From: an uncultured Prevotella sp.
GTDB lineage: Bacteria; Bacteroidota; Bacteroidia; Bacteroidales; Bacteroidaceae
DNA length: 64,000 nucleotides
Assembly: GCA_900317405.1 (NCBI GenBank)
Contig: ONGP01000008.1
Span: forward strand, 1-64,000
Direction: 5' to 3'
Below, piece after piece: positions 43,315 to 52,050 of the stretch (the first letter of the stretch is position 1; every line of letters starts with the position of its first letter). The notes under the pieces are model-generated. The model saw only the letters and a program-made list of their open reading frames with translations. It ran no database searches and was not told where the DNA came from. The position numbers and the translations under genes are program-made.

Positions 43315-44016
43315 TTAGAAGTTCCACTTAACAGCAAGTGTTGGATTTACGAAGAAGCTCTTATCATCGTAAGTATTATAGATGAAGTTGTTGCTTACCT
43401 CAACCTCGCCACCTACGCTGAAGTGATCGGTAACATTGTACCAGAACTGAGGCTCTGAGAGGATAACCAGCTGACCTTTACCATCAGCATTCTCACCACG
43501 CCAGAAATCTACGAAACCAGAGAAGGTGCACTTCTTGTTGGCGAAGTTAAGTCCCCAAACACCAGTAAGCTGTACTGAGTTGTAGGCCGATGAGTATTCG
43601 TAGCTCTTGAAGAAGCGCTTGTACATCAGCTGAACACTCCAAGTCTTTGAGAAGTCGGCATTGTGACCATTGTAGGCACCACCAAGAAGAGCTGCCTGCT
43701 GGAATGAACCGGATTTGTTCAGTCCACCATCGTACTCTACGTGGGCAGCAAAACCCTTCTTACCGATGTTAAACTCACGAGAGATCTCGGTGTATGCACC
43801 CTCAGTAAACTTGTTAGTCAGGTCTACATCAACGAAGTAGTACCAAGAACCCCACTGGTCGGCCTTGAACTGCTCGAGTGTTACAGTTACCTTCTGACGT
43901 CCATCCTCCTGATCGGGATAGATGTTACGACCAAAATCATAATGCACCTGAATGTTCTGTGCACTTACGCCCATAGCTGCTACAGCCATCAGGGCCAAAC
44001 AAAAAATCTTTTTCAT
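43315..44016 (-). CDS. DUF5020-like outer-membrane protein (Tsx-type barrel)
   Basis: 233 aa with signal peptide (MKKIFCLALMAVAAMGVSAQ). The mature part has barrel-like strands with many aromatics: NIQVHYDFGRNIYPDQEDG, DQWGSWYYFVDVDL, FFKSYEYSSAYNSVQLTGVW, FSGFVDFWRGENADGKGQLV and a final aromatic NPTLAVKWNF. This fits the DUF5020 family, related in shape to Tsx nucleoside channels; the actual substrate is not known. It is the last gene after surE-lpxB, 12 nt downstream of lpxB. Confidence 0.7.
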   Translation of the reverse strand: MKKIFCLALMAVAAMGVSAQNIQVHYDFGRNIYPDQEDGRQKVTVTLEQFKADQWGSWYYFVDVDLTNKFTEGAYTEISREFNIGKKGFAAHVEYDGGLNKSGSFQQAALLGGAYNGHNADFSKTWSVQLMYKRFFKSYEYSSAYNSVQLTGVWGLNFANKKCTFSGFVDFWRGENADGKGQLVILSEPQFWYNVTDHFSVGGEVEVSNNFIYNTYDDKSFFVNPTLAVKWNF

Positions 44017-44028
44017 ACAATATAATTA

Positions 44029-45159
44029 TTAATGTTTAATGTTTAATGTTTCATGTTTAATGTTTAATCTTTCAACTATCAGTCTCGCTGCATTATCGGG
44101 GGCTTTTTTATCGCCCAACGCGCGCGATACTTCTTTATATCCCTCAAGCATACGTTCACGAGCATCACCTGACAGGATCTTTTCAAGCTCGGTGCGGATG
44201 GTGGTCACAGAGAAATCCTCAAGCAACTCTTTCACCACTTCGCGTCCTGCTACAAGGTTTACAAGCGAAACATATTTTACCTTAAGGAAGTGGCGACGTA
44301 AGAAACCCAGAATGCATGGCATCGGGATTTTGTAGCATACCACCTGAGGCACACCAAACAGACATGTCTCGAGAGTAGCCGTGCCACTGGTTACCAAGGC
44401 TGCATGCGACTTTGCAAGCAATGCGTAGGTCTGACCAAAAACTATCTCAGCCTTAGCGCCTTGCATAAACTGCTTGTAATAATCGGGCTCGATGCCAGGT
44501 GCACCAGCTACAACAATCTGGTAATCTTTTTCATAATGCTTTACTGCCTCGAGCATAGCAGGCAGATTATCCTTTATCTCCTGTTTGCGCGAACCAGCCA
44601 GAAGTGCGATGATTTGTTCCTTCTTCGCCGCTGGCGATGACTGCAGATACTCTCTCACCTCGTCGGCCGTAGGATTGCCTACATAGTGCATCGGATAGTT
44701 ATGTTTCTTCTCGAAGAAATCCACCTCGAACGGCAGTATTGAATAGAGCTCATCCACATCGCGTTTGATGTTTTTGATGCGATATTCCTTCCAGGCCCAA
44801 ATCTTTGGAGATATGTAATAATATACAGGAATGTTTGTATGAGATTTTACATACTCAGCTATCTTAAGATTAAAGCCGGGATAGTCTACCAGTATCACAC
44901 AGTCGGGGTTCCACTCTTCTATATCCTGCTTGCACATTTTCATATTGCGAAGTATGGTACGCAAGTGCAACAGCACAGGAATAAAGCCCATATAAGCCAA
45001 CTCCTTATAATGGCGCACACGGGTTCCACCTACGGCCGTCATCATATCGCCGCCGAAGAACCTAAAATCAGCTTCAGCGTCAATTTCTTTCAACGACCGC
45101 ATCAGGTGCGATGCATGAAGATCGCCAGAGGCTTCGCCAACTATCAGATAATACTTCAT
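44029..45159 (-). CDS. lpxB: Lipid-A-disaccharide synthase
   Basis: 376 aa. Condenses UDP-2,3-diacylglucosamine with lipid X to make the lipid A disaccharide. Motifs: YLIVGEASGDLHASHLM at the N-terminus, FFGGDMM, ELAYMGFIPVL, DYPGFNLKIAEYVK, YYYISPKIWAWKEYRIK, LPFEVDFF and LLAGSRKQEIKDNLP. It overlaps surE by 4 nt. The last 11 codons (LNIKHETLNIKH) are encoded by 7-bp TTAAACA-type repeats (44033-44067), an odd tail that probably arose from an intergenic repeat and could change frame by slippage without harming the core enzyme. Confidence 0.94.
   Translation of the reverse strand: MKYYLIVGEASGDLHASHLMRSLKEIDAEADFRFFGGDMMTAVGGTRVRHYKELAYMGFIPVLLHLRTILRNMKMCKQDIEEWNPDCVILVDYPGFNLKIAEYVKSHTNIPVYYYISPKIWAWKEYRIKNIKRDVDELYSILPFEVDFFEKKHNYPMHYVGNPTADEVREYLQSSPAAKKEQIIALLAGSRKQEIKDNLPAMLEAVKHYEKDYQIVVAGAPGIEPDYYKQFMQGAKAEIVFGQTYALLAKSHAALVTSGTATLETCLFGVPQVVCYKIPMPCILGFLRRHFLKVKYVSLVNLVAGREVVKELLEDFSVTTIRTELEKILSGDARERMLEGYKEVSRALGDKKAPDNAARLIVERLNIKHETLNIKH
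44033..44067. repeat. Five 7-bp repeats at the lpxB 3' end
   Basis: TGTTTAA at 44033, 44040, 44054 and 44061 and a variant TGTTTCA at 44047, in perfect tandem. They encode the end of lpxB on the minus strand. Confidence 0.8.
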
Positions 45160-45923
45160 AGATTCCAGCCCTTAATCTGGTCCATTGCCTCGTAGGCGGT
45201 TACATCGATAGTGGTGGGAGTAATGGCGATATAGCCGTTTTCCAGAGCCCATTTGTCGGTATCTTCGGCCTCGGGCTCATCGTTGCGGTAGTGACCTATC
45301 ATCCACCAGTAATCGTATCCACGAGAGTGATGATGCTGCTCGGTCTCGTTATACCAGGTGCCATATGCCATTCGGCAGACTTTCACGCCAGCATAATTGC
45401 CACCCTTGGGGAAGTTGATATTCAAGCAAGTACCCTTGGGCAGACCTTCGGCCAGCACTCTGCTAGTCATATCTCTCACATAACGCCTCATCGGCTCAAA
45501 ATCGGCATCGGGATCCATATCGCACAGCGAGAAGGCCAGCGAGGGGATGTACTTCAGACAGCCCTCCATAGTTACGCCCATAGTACCGCTATAGTGAGTA
45601 TTAACCGATGCATTGTCGCCGTGATTGATTCCGCCAATCACCATATCAGGACGACGCTGACAGATATTGGCCAGCGCCATTTTTACGCAGTCAACGGGAG
45701 TACCGTTACAACTCCATATCTCTACCCCTTCCTCCTTGTGCTGCAGAGTCAGTCGCAAAGGGACTCCTGCCGAGAAGGCACGCGAGAACCCACTGCGTGC
45801 ATCGTCGGGAGCACACACTATGATGTCGGCCATATCCTTCAGCATATCCACCAGGCAATTTATGCCCTTGGCCTGATAGCCGTCATCATTGGAAATGAGC
45901 AGTAAAGGTCGTTTAATTTCCAT
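45156..45923 (-). CDS. surE: 5'/3'-nucleotidase SurE
   Basis: 255 aa. Metal-dependent survival-protein phosphatase acting on nucleoside monophosphates and related substrates. The SurE signature is intact: PLLLISNDDGYQAKGI (two metal-binding Asp), VCAPDDARSGFSRAFS, NGTPVDCVKMAL, VIGGINHGDNASVNTHYSGT (metal-binding Asn) and a C-terminal region ending ITPTTIDVTAYEAM. First gene of the surE-lpxB-DUF5020 unit with a -7 box at 45944-45952. Confidence 0.93.
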   Translation of the reverse strand: MEIKRPLLLISNDDGYQAKGINCLVDMLKDMADIIVCAPDDARSGFSRAFSAGVPLRLTLQHKEEGVEIWSCNGTPVDCVKMALANICQRRPDMVIGGINHGDNASVNTHYSGTMGVTMEGCLKYIPSLAFSLCDMDPDADFEPMRRYVRDMTSRVLAEGLPKGTCLNINFPKGGNYAGVKVCRMAYGTWYNETEQHHHSRGYDYWWMIGHYRNDEPEAEDTDKWALENGYIAITPTTIDVTAYEAMDQIKGWNL

Positions 45924-45943
45924 AAAATATCAAAGATTTGCGT

Positions 45944-45952
45944 GCAAAAGTA
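45944..45952 (-). promoter_or_regulatory. surE -7 box
   Basis: TACTTTTGC on the minus strand, 20 bp before the surE ATG; divergent from parA. Confidence 0.6.
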
Positions 45953-45994
45953 CGAAAAAAGGTTTAAATAGAGCGGTTTCTCGGCAGAAATGTG

Positions 45995-46002
45995 TAACTT
46001 TG
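45995..46002 (+). promoter_or_regulatory. parA -7 box
   Basis: TAACTTTG, 41 bp before the parA ATG at 46044. It overlaps the longest reading frame, so that start is ruled out. Confidence 0.6.
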
Positions 46003-46043
46003 TGGCCAAATTTCTTATTTTTATCAAGATAGAACCGAATAAA

Positions 46044-46811
46044 ATGGGTAAGATTATTGCATTAGCAAACCAAAAAGGCGGTGTGGGTAAAACCACAACA
46101 ACCATCAACCTGGCAGCTTCGCTGGCTACGCTGGAGAAGACTGTCCTCGTAGTCGACGCCGACCCTCAGGCAAACGCATCAAGCGGTCTGGGCGTAGATA
46201 TCAAGGAGGTAGATTGTTCGCTATACGAATGTATCATCAATCAGGCCGATGTACACGAGGCTGTGTACACCACCGACATCGAGGGTCTGGACATCGTGCC
46301 CAGCCACATCGATTTGGTAGGTGCCGAGATAGAGATGCTGAACCTTAGCGAGCGCGAGAGGGTGCTTAAGAACATGCTGGAGCCTATTCGCAATGAGTAC
46401 GACTTCATACTTATCGACTGCTCGCCATCGCTGGGACTTATCACCGTAAACGCTCTTACTGCGGCTGACTCTGTTATCATCCCTGTACAGTGTGAGTACT
46501 TTGCACTGGAGGGTATCAGCAAGCTGCTGAACACTATCAAGATTATCAAGAACAAGTTGAACCCTGCTCTGGAGATCGAGGGATTCCTGCTGACGATGTA
46601 CGACAGCCGTCTGCGTCTGGCCAACCAGATATACGACGAGGTGAAGCGCCACTTCCAGGAGTTGGTATTCAAGACCGTAATACAGCGAAACGTAAAACTG
46701 TCAGAGGCTCCAAGTCACGGACTACCCGCCATTCTGTACGACGCAGACTCTACGGGTGCAAAGAACCATCTGGCCCTGGCACAGGAAATCATATACAAGA
46801 ACAAGAAATAA
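46044..46811 (+). CDS. parA: ParA/Soj chromosome-partition ATPase
   Basis: 255 aa. Deviant Walker A KGGVGKTTTTINLAASLA with the signature Lys, Walker B LIDCSPSLGL, and IPVQCEYFALEGISKLL. Binds DNA as an ATP dimer and is released by ParB, segregating origins. The start at 46044 (MGKIIALANQ) follows the promoter and has no extra N-terminal HTH, as in chromosomal Soj. parB starts 2 nt after its stop. A chromosomal parAB usually lies near the replication origin, although parS was not found here. Confidence 0.94.
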   Translation: MGKIIALANQKGGVGKTTTTINLAASLATLEKTVLVVDADPQANASSGLGVDIKEVDCSLYECIINQADVHEAVYTTDIEGLDIVPSHIDLVGAEIEMLNLSERERVLKNMLEPIRNEYDFILIDCSPSLGLITVNALTAADSVIIPVQCEYFALEGISKLLNTIKIIKNKLNPALEIEGFLLTMYDSRLRLANQIYDEVKRHFQELVFKTVIQRNVKLSEAPSHGLPAILYDADSTGAKNHLALAQEIIYKNKK

Positions 46812-46813
46812 CT

Positions 46814-47752
46814 ATGGCCGTCAAGAAGAAATACGACAAGAATGTCCTGGGACGAGGACTTGATAACATCGGTACGGGCAGAGGCCTCGGACTGGATGCG
46901 CTCATCAATACAAATGACATCCGCACAAAAGGCACAGCCAACCTGCTGATGCTGCCGATAGACCAGATAGAACCAAACCCCGACCAGCCTCGTCGTGAGT
47001 TCGACGAGAGTGCAATGAAGGAGCTGGCCGTGAGCATTCGCGAAATTGGCGTGATCGTGCCCATCACCGTAAGAAAGATCGAGGGTCACGACCGCTATCA
47101 GATCATCGCCGGTGAGCGCCGTTGGAGAGCATCCAACATGGCTGGCGTCAAGGAACTGCCTGCCTACATCATGGCAACAGGTGATGAGCACGTGATGGAG
47201 ATGGCTCTGGCCGAGAACATACAGCGTGAGGACCTGAACGCCATCGAAATAGCACTCGCCTATCAGCGACTGGCCGAGACTACCGGCATGACACAGGAGA
47301 GAATGTCGGAGCGACTGGGCAAGAGCCGTGCATCGATAACCAACTATATGCGACTGCTCAAGTTGCCCGCACAGATACAGATGGCACTGAAGAACCGCGA
47401 CATCGACATGGGTCATGCCCGTGCACTGCTGTCGCTCGACAGTCCTTCGCAGCAGCTCAAGGTGTTCAAGGATGTACACCGCAACGGCTACTCGGTACGT
47501 AAGGTTGAGGAGATGGTGCAGCGAGTAAAGAAGGGTGAGCCTCTGCAGGAGGTAAGAAAACTGATATCGCCCAACCAGTTGCCACTGGAGTACAGCATAC
47601 TTAGAGACCGTCTGTCGGAACTGTTCAAGACAAAGGTAACAATGACCTGCTCGCCCGAGGTAAAGGGTAAGATCAGCATCAACTTCAGCAACGAAGACGA
47701 ACTGGAGTTTATTATGCAGGCCTTCGACAAAGTGAAGAAAAGTCAGAAATGA
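46814..47752 (+). CDS. parB: ParB/Spo0J centromere-binding protein
   Basis: 312 aa. N-terminal ParA-contacting part with LGRGLDN and RGLGLDALI, the CTPase/ParB box NPDQPRREFDESAMKELAVS and GERRWRASNMAG and ENIQREDLNAIEIA, a central HTH (TQERMSERLGKSRASITNYM) that reads parS, and a C-terminal dimerisation segment (about 265-312). It slides on DNA from parS and stimulates ParA. It overlaps the next gene by 4 nt (ATGA). Confidence 0.94.
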   Translation: MAVKKKYDKNVLGRGLDNIGTGRGLGLDALINTNDIRTKGTANLLMLPIDQIEPNPDQPRREFDESAMKELAVSIREIGVIVPITVRKIEGHDRYQIIAGERRWRASNMAGVKELPAYIMATGDEHVMEMALAENIQREDLNAIEIALAYQRLAETTGMTQERMSERLGKSRASITNYMRLLKLPAQIQMALKNRDIDMGHARALLSLDSPSQQLKVFKDVHRNGYSVRKVEEMVQRVKKGEPLQEVRKLISPNQLPLEYSILRDRLSELFKTKVTMTCSPEVKGKISINFSNEDELEFIMQAFDKVKKSQK

Positions 47753-48429
47753 GAAGAATAAGTAAACTGTGGATAACGGGTTTGCTCCTGATGATGGGCA
47801 ATGGTGCCGCATGTGCACAGGAACCCTTGGAGAACGACTCGCTGACACAGGTCGTTAACAATGAGATGTCGATATTGATCGACTCAACACGGATTCCGAA
47901 GATTCCTGCGAAGGACATGAATCTGTGGCGCCCCGATCCCAAGCGCGCCCTGTGGCTTGCGCTGGTGATTCCGGGCGGCGGACAGATATACAACCGCAAA
48001 TACTGGAAACTGCCGCTGGTATACGGAGGATTCCTGGGTTGTCTGTACGCCATGAACTGGAACAACACTATGTACAAGGACTATTCGCAGGCATATCTCG
48101 ACCTGATGGATAACGATCCCGGCACACAGAGTTACAACCAGTTCCTGCATCTTGGAACAACTATTAACGACAGCAACAAAGAACGTTTTGTGACTCTGTT
48201 CAAGAAACGTAAGGACCGCTATCGCCGTTGGCGCGACATGAGTTTCTTTGTGCTGGTAGGTGTATACGCACTCTCGGTAGTCGACGCTTACGTGGACGCA
48301 GAATTGTCGGTGTTTGATATATCTAAGGACCTGAGTCTAAAGATTGAGCCAACGATTCTCAACGACCACACATCCAACAATCCGCTCAACTCGGCGTCGC
48401 TTGGAGTGCAGTGTAGTTTAAACTTTTAG
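47749..48429 (+). CDS. DUF5683-type membrane protein
   Basis: 226 aa. Signal-like N-terminus (LWITGLLLMMGNGAACAQ), a linker with MNLWRPDPKRALWLALVIPG, then GGGQIYNRKYWKLPLVYGGF, the sequence block typical of DUF5683 proteins of Bacteroidota, with two membrane helices (about 70-105 and 160-185) and a beta-type tail ending GVQCSLNF. Function is unknown. The constant place between parB and a lytic transglycosylase in this operon suggests a link between segregation and cell-wall growth. Overlaps parB by 4 nt. Confidence 0.72.
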   Translation: MRRISKLWITGLLLMMGNGAACAQEPLENDSLTQVVNNEMSILIDSTRIPKIPAKDMNLWRPDPKRALWLALVIPGGGQIYNRKYWKLPLVYGGFLGCLYAMNWNNTMYKDYSQAYLDLMDNDPGTQSYNQFLHLGTTINDSNKERFVTLFKKRKDRYRRWRDMSFFVLVGVYALSVVDAYVDAELSVFDISKDLSLKIEPTILNDHTSNNPLNSASLGVQCSLNF

Positions 48430-48432
48430 AAT

Positions 48433-49755
48433 ATGATTAAGAAGAATAACATAAAAATTTTTAGTTTCGTGTGGATGCTGTTGTTCAGTAGTCCACTTGC
48501 CGCACAGACTGTGCTAGACGATCCGGATTTTGACGATGATGATGAAGAAGAGGTCGACTCTCTATTTGTACCAATAGAGGACGAGATCTCAGTACGTGAC
48601 AAGCAGGGCAACGAGGAGCTTATCGAGTTCCCCGAGGCTATGACATTCGACCTCGACAGCCTGATGGGACTCTATATGTCGAAGACATACCTGAGCACAG
48701 GCGACTGCAACATGAAGGACGAGAACCCTACATTTACTCCTGAGGAGTATATCGAACGACTTCGCCGTATGCCAACCATCATGGAGATGGGATACAACGA
48801 TATCGTACAGCGATTCATCGACCGATACATGGGACGTCTGCGCCACTCAGTAAGTTACATGCTGGGTGCAGCCAACTTCTACGTGCCAATCTTCGAGGAG
48901 GCTCTTGAGGCTTATCAGGTTCCACTCGAACTTAAGTATCTGCCTGTCATCGAGAGTGCTCTGAACCCGAAGGCCGTATCACGCGTTGGCGCTACAGGCT
49001 TGTGGCAGTTTATGCTGGGAACAGGTAAAATGTACGGACTTGAGGTAAACTCACTGGTCGACGAGCGTCGCGACCCAGTTCGTGCTTCGTATGCTGCAGC
49101 ACGCTATCTGCGCGACCTGTACCGTATCTTCGGCGACTGGAACCTGGTGATTGCCGCTTACAACTGCGGTCCTGGTAATATCAACAAGGCCATCCGCCGC
49201 TCAGGCGGTTTCAAGGACTACTGGCAGCTGTACCCATATCTGCCCGCCGAGACTCGCGGATATGTGCCTGCTTTCATCGCAGCCAACTATGCAATGACTT
49301 ATTACTGCGAGCATAACATCTGTCCGATGACAACAAAACTGCCATTGCAGACCGACACTATCGTGGTTGACCGCGATGTGCATCTGGAACAGATAGCTGC
49401 TGTACTCGATCTCGACATCGAGATGCTGCGCTCACTTAATCCGCAGTATCGTCGCGATATCGTTCCTGGAACTTCTAAGAAATACGCCATCCGTCTGCCG
49501 ATGGCCGACACCGGACGATTCATAGATATGCAGGACAGCATCTACAACTATCGCACCACCGAGCTGCTTACCAAGCGCGCTGTGGTAGAAGTGAACGATG
49601 ACCAGCCTACATTCCGCAGTAAGAAGAGCGTACGCCGCGGACGTGTCTCAGCACGTAAGTCGCGCAATGCCCGCAGAGGCCGTACTAGCGCAGCTAAGAA
49701 ACGCAGCACTGCAAAGAGAAGCACAAAGAAGAGCAGTAAGCGTCGTAGAAGATAA
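48433..49755 (+). CDS. MltD-type lytic transglycosylase with basic tail
   Basis: 440 aa. Signal peptide, acidic linker (DDPDFDDDDEEEVDSLF) and an SLT domain (about 130-290): YLPVIESALNPKAVSRVGAT with catalytic Glu, GLWQFMLGTGKMYGLEV, AARYLRDLYRIFGDWNLVIA and AAYNCGPGNINKAI. It cleaves peptidoglycan to 1,6-anhydro-muropeptides. A LysM-like stretch follows (EQIAAVLDLDIEMLRSLNPQ). The last 50 residues are almost all Lys, Arg, Ser and Ala (ARRGRTSAAKKRSTAKRSTK and on), a histone-H1-like tail unusual for an exported enzyme. It starts 3 nt after the DUF5683 gene; rel follows after 9 nt. Confidence 0.87.
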   Translation: MIKKNNIKIFSFVWMLLFSSPLAAQTVLDDPDFDDDDEEEVDSLFVPIEDEISVRDKQGNEELIEFPEAMTFDLDSLMGLYMSKTYLSTGDCNMKDENPTFTPEEYIERLRRMPTIMEMGYNDIVQRFIDRYMGRLRHSVSYMLGAANFYVPIFEEALEAYQVPLELKYLPVIESALNPKAVSRVGATGLWQFMLGTGKMYGLEVNSLVDERRDPVRASYAAARYLRDLYRIFGDWNLVIAAYNCGPGNINKAIRRSGGFKDYWQLYPYLPAETRGYVPAFIAANYAMTYYCEHNICPMTTKLPLQTDTIVVDRDVHLEQIAAVLDLDIEMLRSLNPQYRRDIVPGTSKKYAIRLPMADTGRFIDMQDSIYNYRTTELLTKRAVVEVNDDQPTFRSKKSVRRGRVSARKSRNARRGRTSAAKKRSTAKRSTKKSSKRRRR

Positions 49756-49764
49756 TTTGTAGAA

Positions 49765-52035
49765 ATGGAAGAAGAGAAGCAATTAACCCAAGAGGAAAGA
49801 GATGATCAGATGATCAACGAGGCGTTCGAGAAACTATTGAACGACTATATCTCATCGCGTCATCGCAAGAAAGTAGAACTCATCACAAAGGCCTTCAACT
49901 TTGCACGTCAGGCCCACAAGGGTGTTCGCCGTCTTTCGGGCGAGCCATATATCATGCACCCCATCGCTGTGGCTCAGATAGCATGCTCGGAGGTTGGACT
50001 AGGTTCTACCAGTATCTGTGCCGCATTGCTGCACGATGTGGTTGAGGATACCGACTATACCGTGGAGGACATCGAGAACATCTTCGGTGCCAAGATAGCC
50101 CAGATTGTGGACGGTCTGACAAAGATCAGCGGCGGAATCTTCGGCGAACAGGCATCGGCACAGGCCGAGAACTTCAAGAAGTTGCTGCTCACCATGAGTG
50201 ATGATATCCGTGTGATCATCATCAAGATATGCGACCGACTGCACAATATGCGTACGCTTGAGAGTCAGCCGGCCAACAAGCAATATAAGATTGCTGGCGA
50301 GACATTATATATATATGCACCGCTGGCCAACCGTCTGGGACTGAATAAGATCAAGACCGAGCTGGAGAACCTGAGCTTTAAGTTTGAGCACCCCGACGAG
50401 TACAACAAGATAGAATCGAAACTTAAGTTGACTCGTGAGGACCGCGACGAGTTGTTCTCGCAGTTCACTTCGCCCATCGAGGACGCACTCAACAGCATGG
50501 GCATAAAATACGAGATCAAGGAGCGCGTAAAGACACCTTATTCTATTTGGAACAAGATGCAGAACAAGCACGTGTCGTTCGAGGAAATCTACGATATCCT
50601 GGCCGTGCGTATCATCTTTACGCCCAACAACCGCGACGACGAGGTAAACGAGTGCTTCAAGATATACGTCGCTATTTCAAAGATATACAAGAGCCACCCC
50701 GACCGTCTGCGCGACTGGCTCTCGCAGCCTAAGGCCAACGGCTATCAGGCACTGCACGTTACACTGATGTCGAAGACAGGTCAGTGGATTGAGGTGCAGA
50801 TACGTTCCGACCGTATGGACGAGATTGCCGAACAGGGATTTGCAGCTCACTGGAAATACAAGGACGGTGTTGAGGAGGAATATACCGAGGACGAGAACGA
50901 GCTCAACGAGTGGTTGCGCACCATCAAGGAGATTCTGGACGACCCACAGCCTGATGCTATGGACTTCCTGGATACCATCAAGCTCAACCTGTTTGCCAGC
51001 GAGATATTCGTGTTTACACCTAAGGGCGAGATCCGAACTCTGCCTGCAGGCTGTACGGCACTCGACTTTGCATTCTCCATCCACACCTTCCTGGGCAGTC
51101 ATTGTATCGGCGCTAAGGTTAACCACAAGCTGGTTCCGCTGAGCTACAAACTGCAGAGTGGCGACCAGGTAGAGATTCTCACATCCAAGTCGCAGCACGT
51201 CAATGAAGGTTGGATCAACTTTGTATCTACCGCTAAGGCTAAGGCCAAGATTCAGGCCATACTGCGCCGCGACAACCGCGAGACGCAGCGCGAGGGTGAG
51301 GAAATACTTAACGCATTCCTGAAGAAGAACAACTTCGAACCCACAACAGCACTCGCCGACAAACTGGCCGAGTACCACGAGTACAGCAAGCGCGCCGAGT
51401 TCTTCCAGGCTCTGGGCGAGAAGATAGTACTGCTGGGCGAGAAGGATATCGACGAACTGAACGGCAAGAACAAGGAAGAAGACAGCAGTTCAGGTTGGCG
51501 TAAGTTCGTGCCATTCGTTGGCAGCAAGAAGAAAAAGGAGGAGTCGCACAAGCAGAAGCTGTTTGTGGTGCCCGACAAGTTCAATCGCAAAAAGCCAGTT
51601 TACATCAGCGAGGAGAACTTCAAGCAATACAAGTTCATGGGCTGCTGTCACCCCATCCCGGGCGACGATGCGCTGGGCTATATCAACAACAAGAATCAGA
51701 TTGAAATACATAAGCGTTCCTGTCCGGTTGCAGCCAAGCTCAAGACCAGCTATGGCAACCGCATACTCGATATCAAGTGGGATATGCACAAGAAGCTATA
51801 CTTCGATGCCACCATCCGTATCAGCGGTATCGACCGTATGGGAATGCTTAACGACATCACTCAGGTCATCTCATCGCAGATGAGCGTCAACATCCACAAG
51901 ATTCTCATCACCTGCGAGGAGGGTATCTTCGAGGGAACCATCGAGATGCGTGTGCACGACCGCGAAAACGTGCGCGCCATCATGGATAACCTGAAGAAAA
52001 TCCAGGACCTGAAGGAGATAAGCGAGATAATGTAA
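49765..52035 (+). CDS. rel: Bifunctional (p)ppGpp synthetase/hydrolase (Rel/SpoT)
   Basis: 756 aa. HD hydrolase domain intact (YIMHPIAVAQIA, ALLHDVVEDTDYT), synthetase domain with ILAVRIIFTPN, ANGYQALHVTLMS and WIEVQIRSDRMDEIAEQGFA, then TGS (EIFVFTPKGEIRTLPAGCTA), a helical/zinc-type part and a C-terminal ACT domain (ATIRISGIDRMGMLNDITQ). It makes and degrades the starvation alarmone. A Lys/Glu/Ser-rich insert (about 570-605) lies before the CC-like region MGCCHPIPGD. It is placed between a wall hydrolase and polymer-degrading genes, one message for growth and nutrient response. Confidence 0.95.
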   Translation: MEEEKQLTQEERDDQMINEAFEKLLNDYISSRHRKKVELITKAFNFARQAHKGVRRLSGEPYIMHPIAVAQIACSEVGLGSTSICAALLHDVVEDTDYTVEDIENIFGAKIAQIVDGLTKISGGIFGEQASAQAENFKKLLLTMSDDIRVIIIKICDRLHNMRTLESQPANKQYKIAGETLYIYAPLANRLGLNKIKTELENLSFKFEHPDEYNKIESKLKLTREDRDELFSQFTSPIEDALNSMGIKYEIKERVKTPYSIWNKMQNKHVSFEEIYDILAVRIIFTPNNRDDEVNECFKIYVAISKIYKSHPDRLRDWLSQPKANGYQALHVTLMSKTGQWIEVQIRSDRMDEIAEQGFAAHWKYKDGVEEEYTEDENELNEWLRTIKEILDDPQPDAMDFLDTIKLNLFASEIFVFTPKGEIRTLPAGCTALDFAFSIHTFLGSHCIGAKVNHKLVPLSYKLQSGDQVEILTSKSQHVNEGWINFVSTAKAKAKIQAILRRDNRETQREGEEILNAFLKKNNFEPTTALADKLAEYHEYSKRAEFFQALGEKIVLLGEKDIDELNGKNKEEDSSSGWRKFVPFVGSKKKKEESHKQKLFVVPDKFNRKKPVYISEENFKQYKFMGCCHPIPGDDALGYINNKNQIEIHKRSCPVAAKLKTSYGNRILDIKWDMHKKLYFDATIRISGIDRMGMLNDITQVISSQMSVNIHKILITCEEGIFEGTIEMRVHDRENVRAIMDNLKKIQDLKEISEIM

Positions 52036-52050
52036 AACTACTTATAATTG

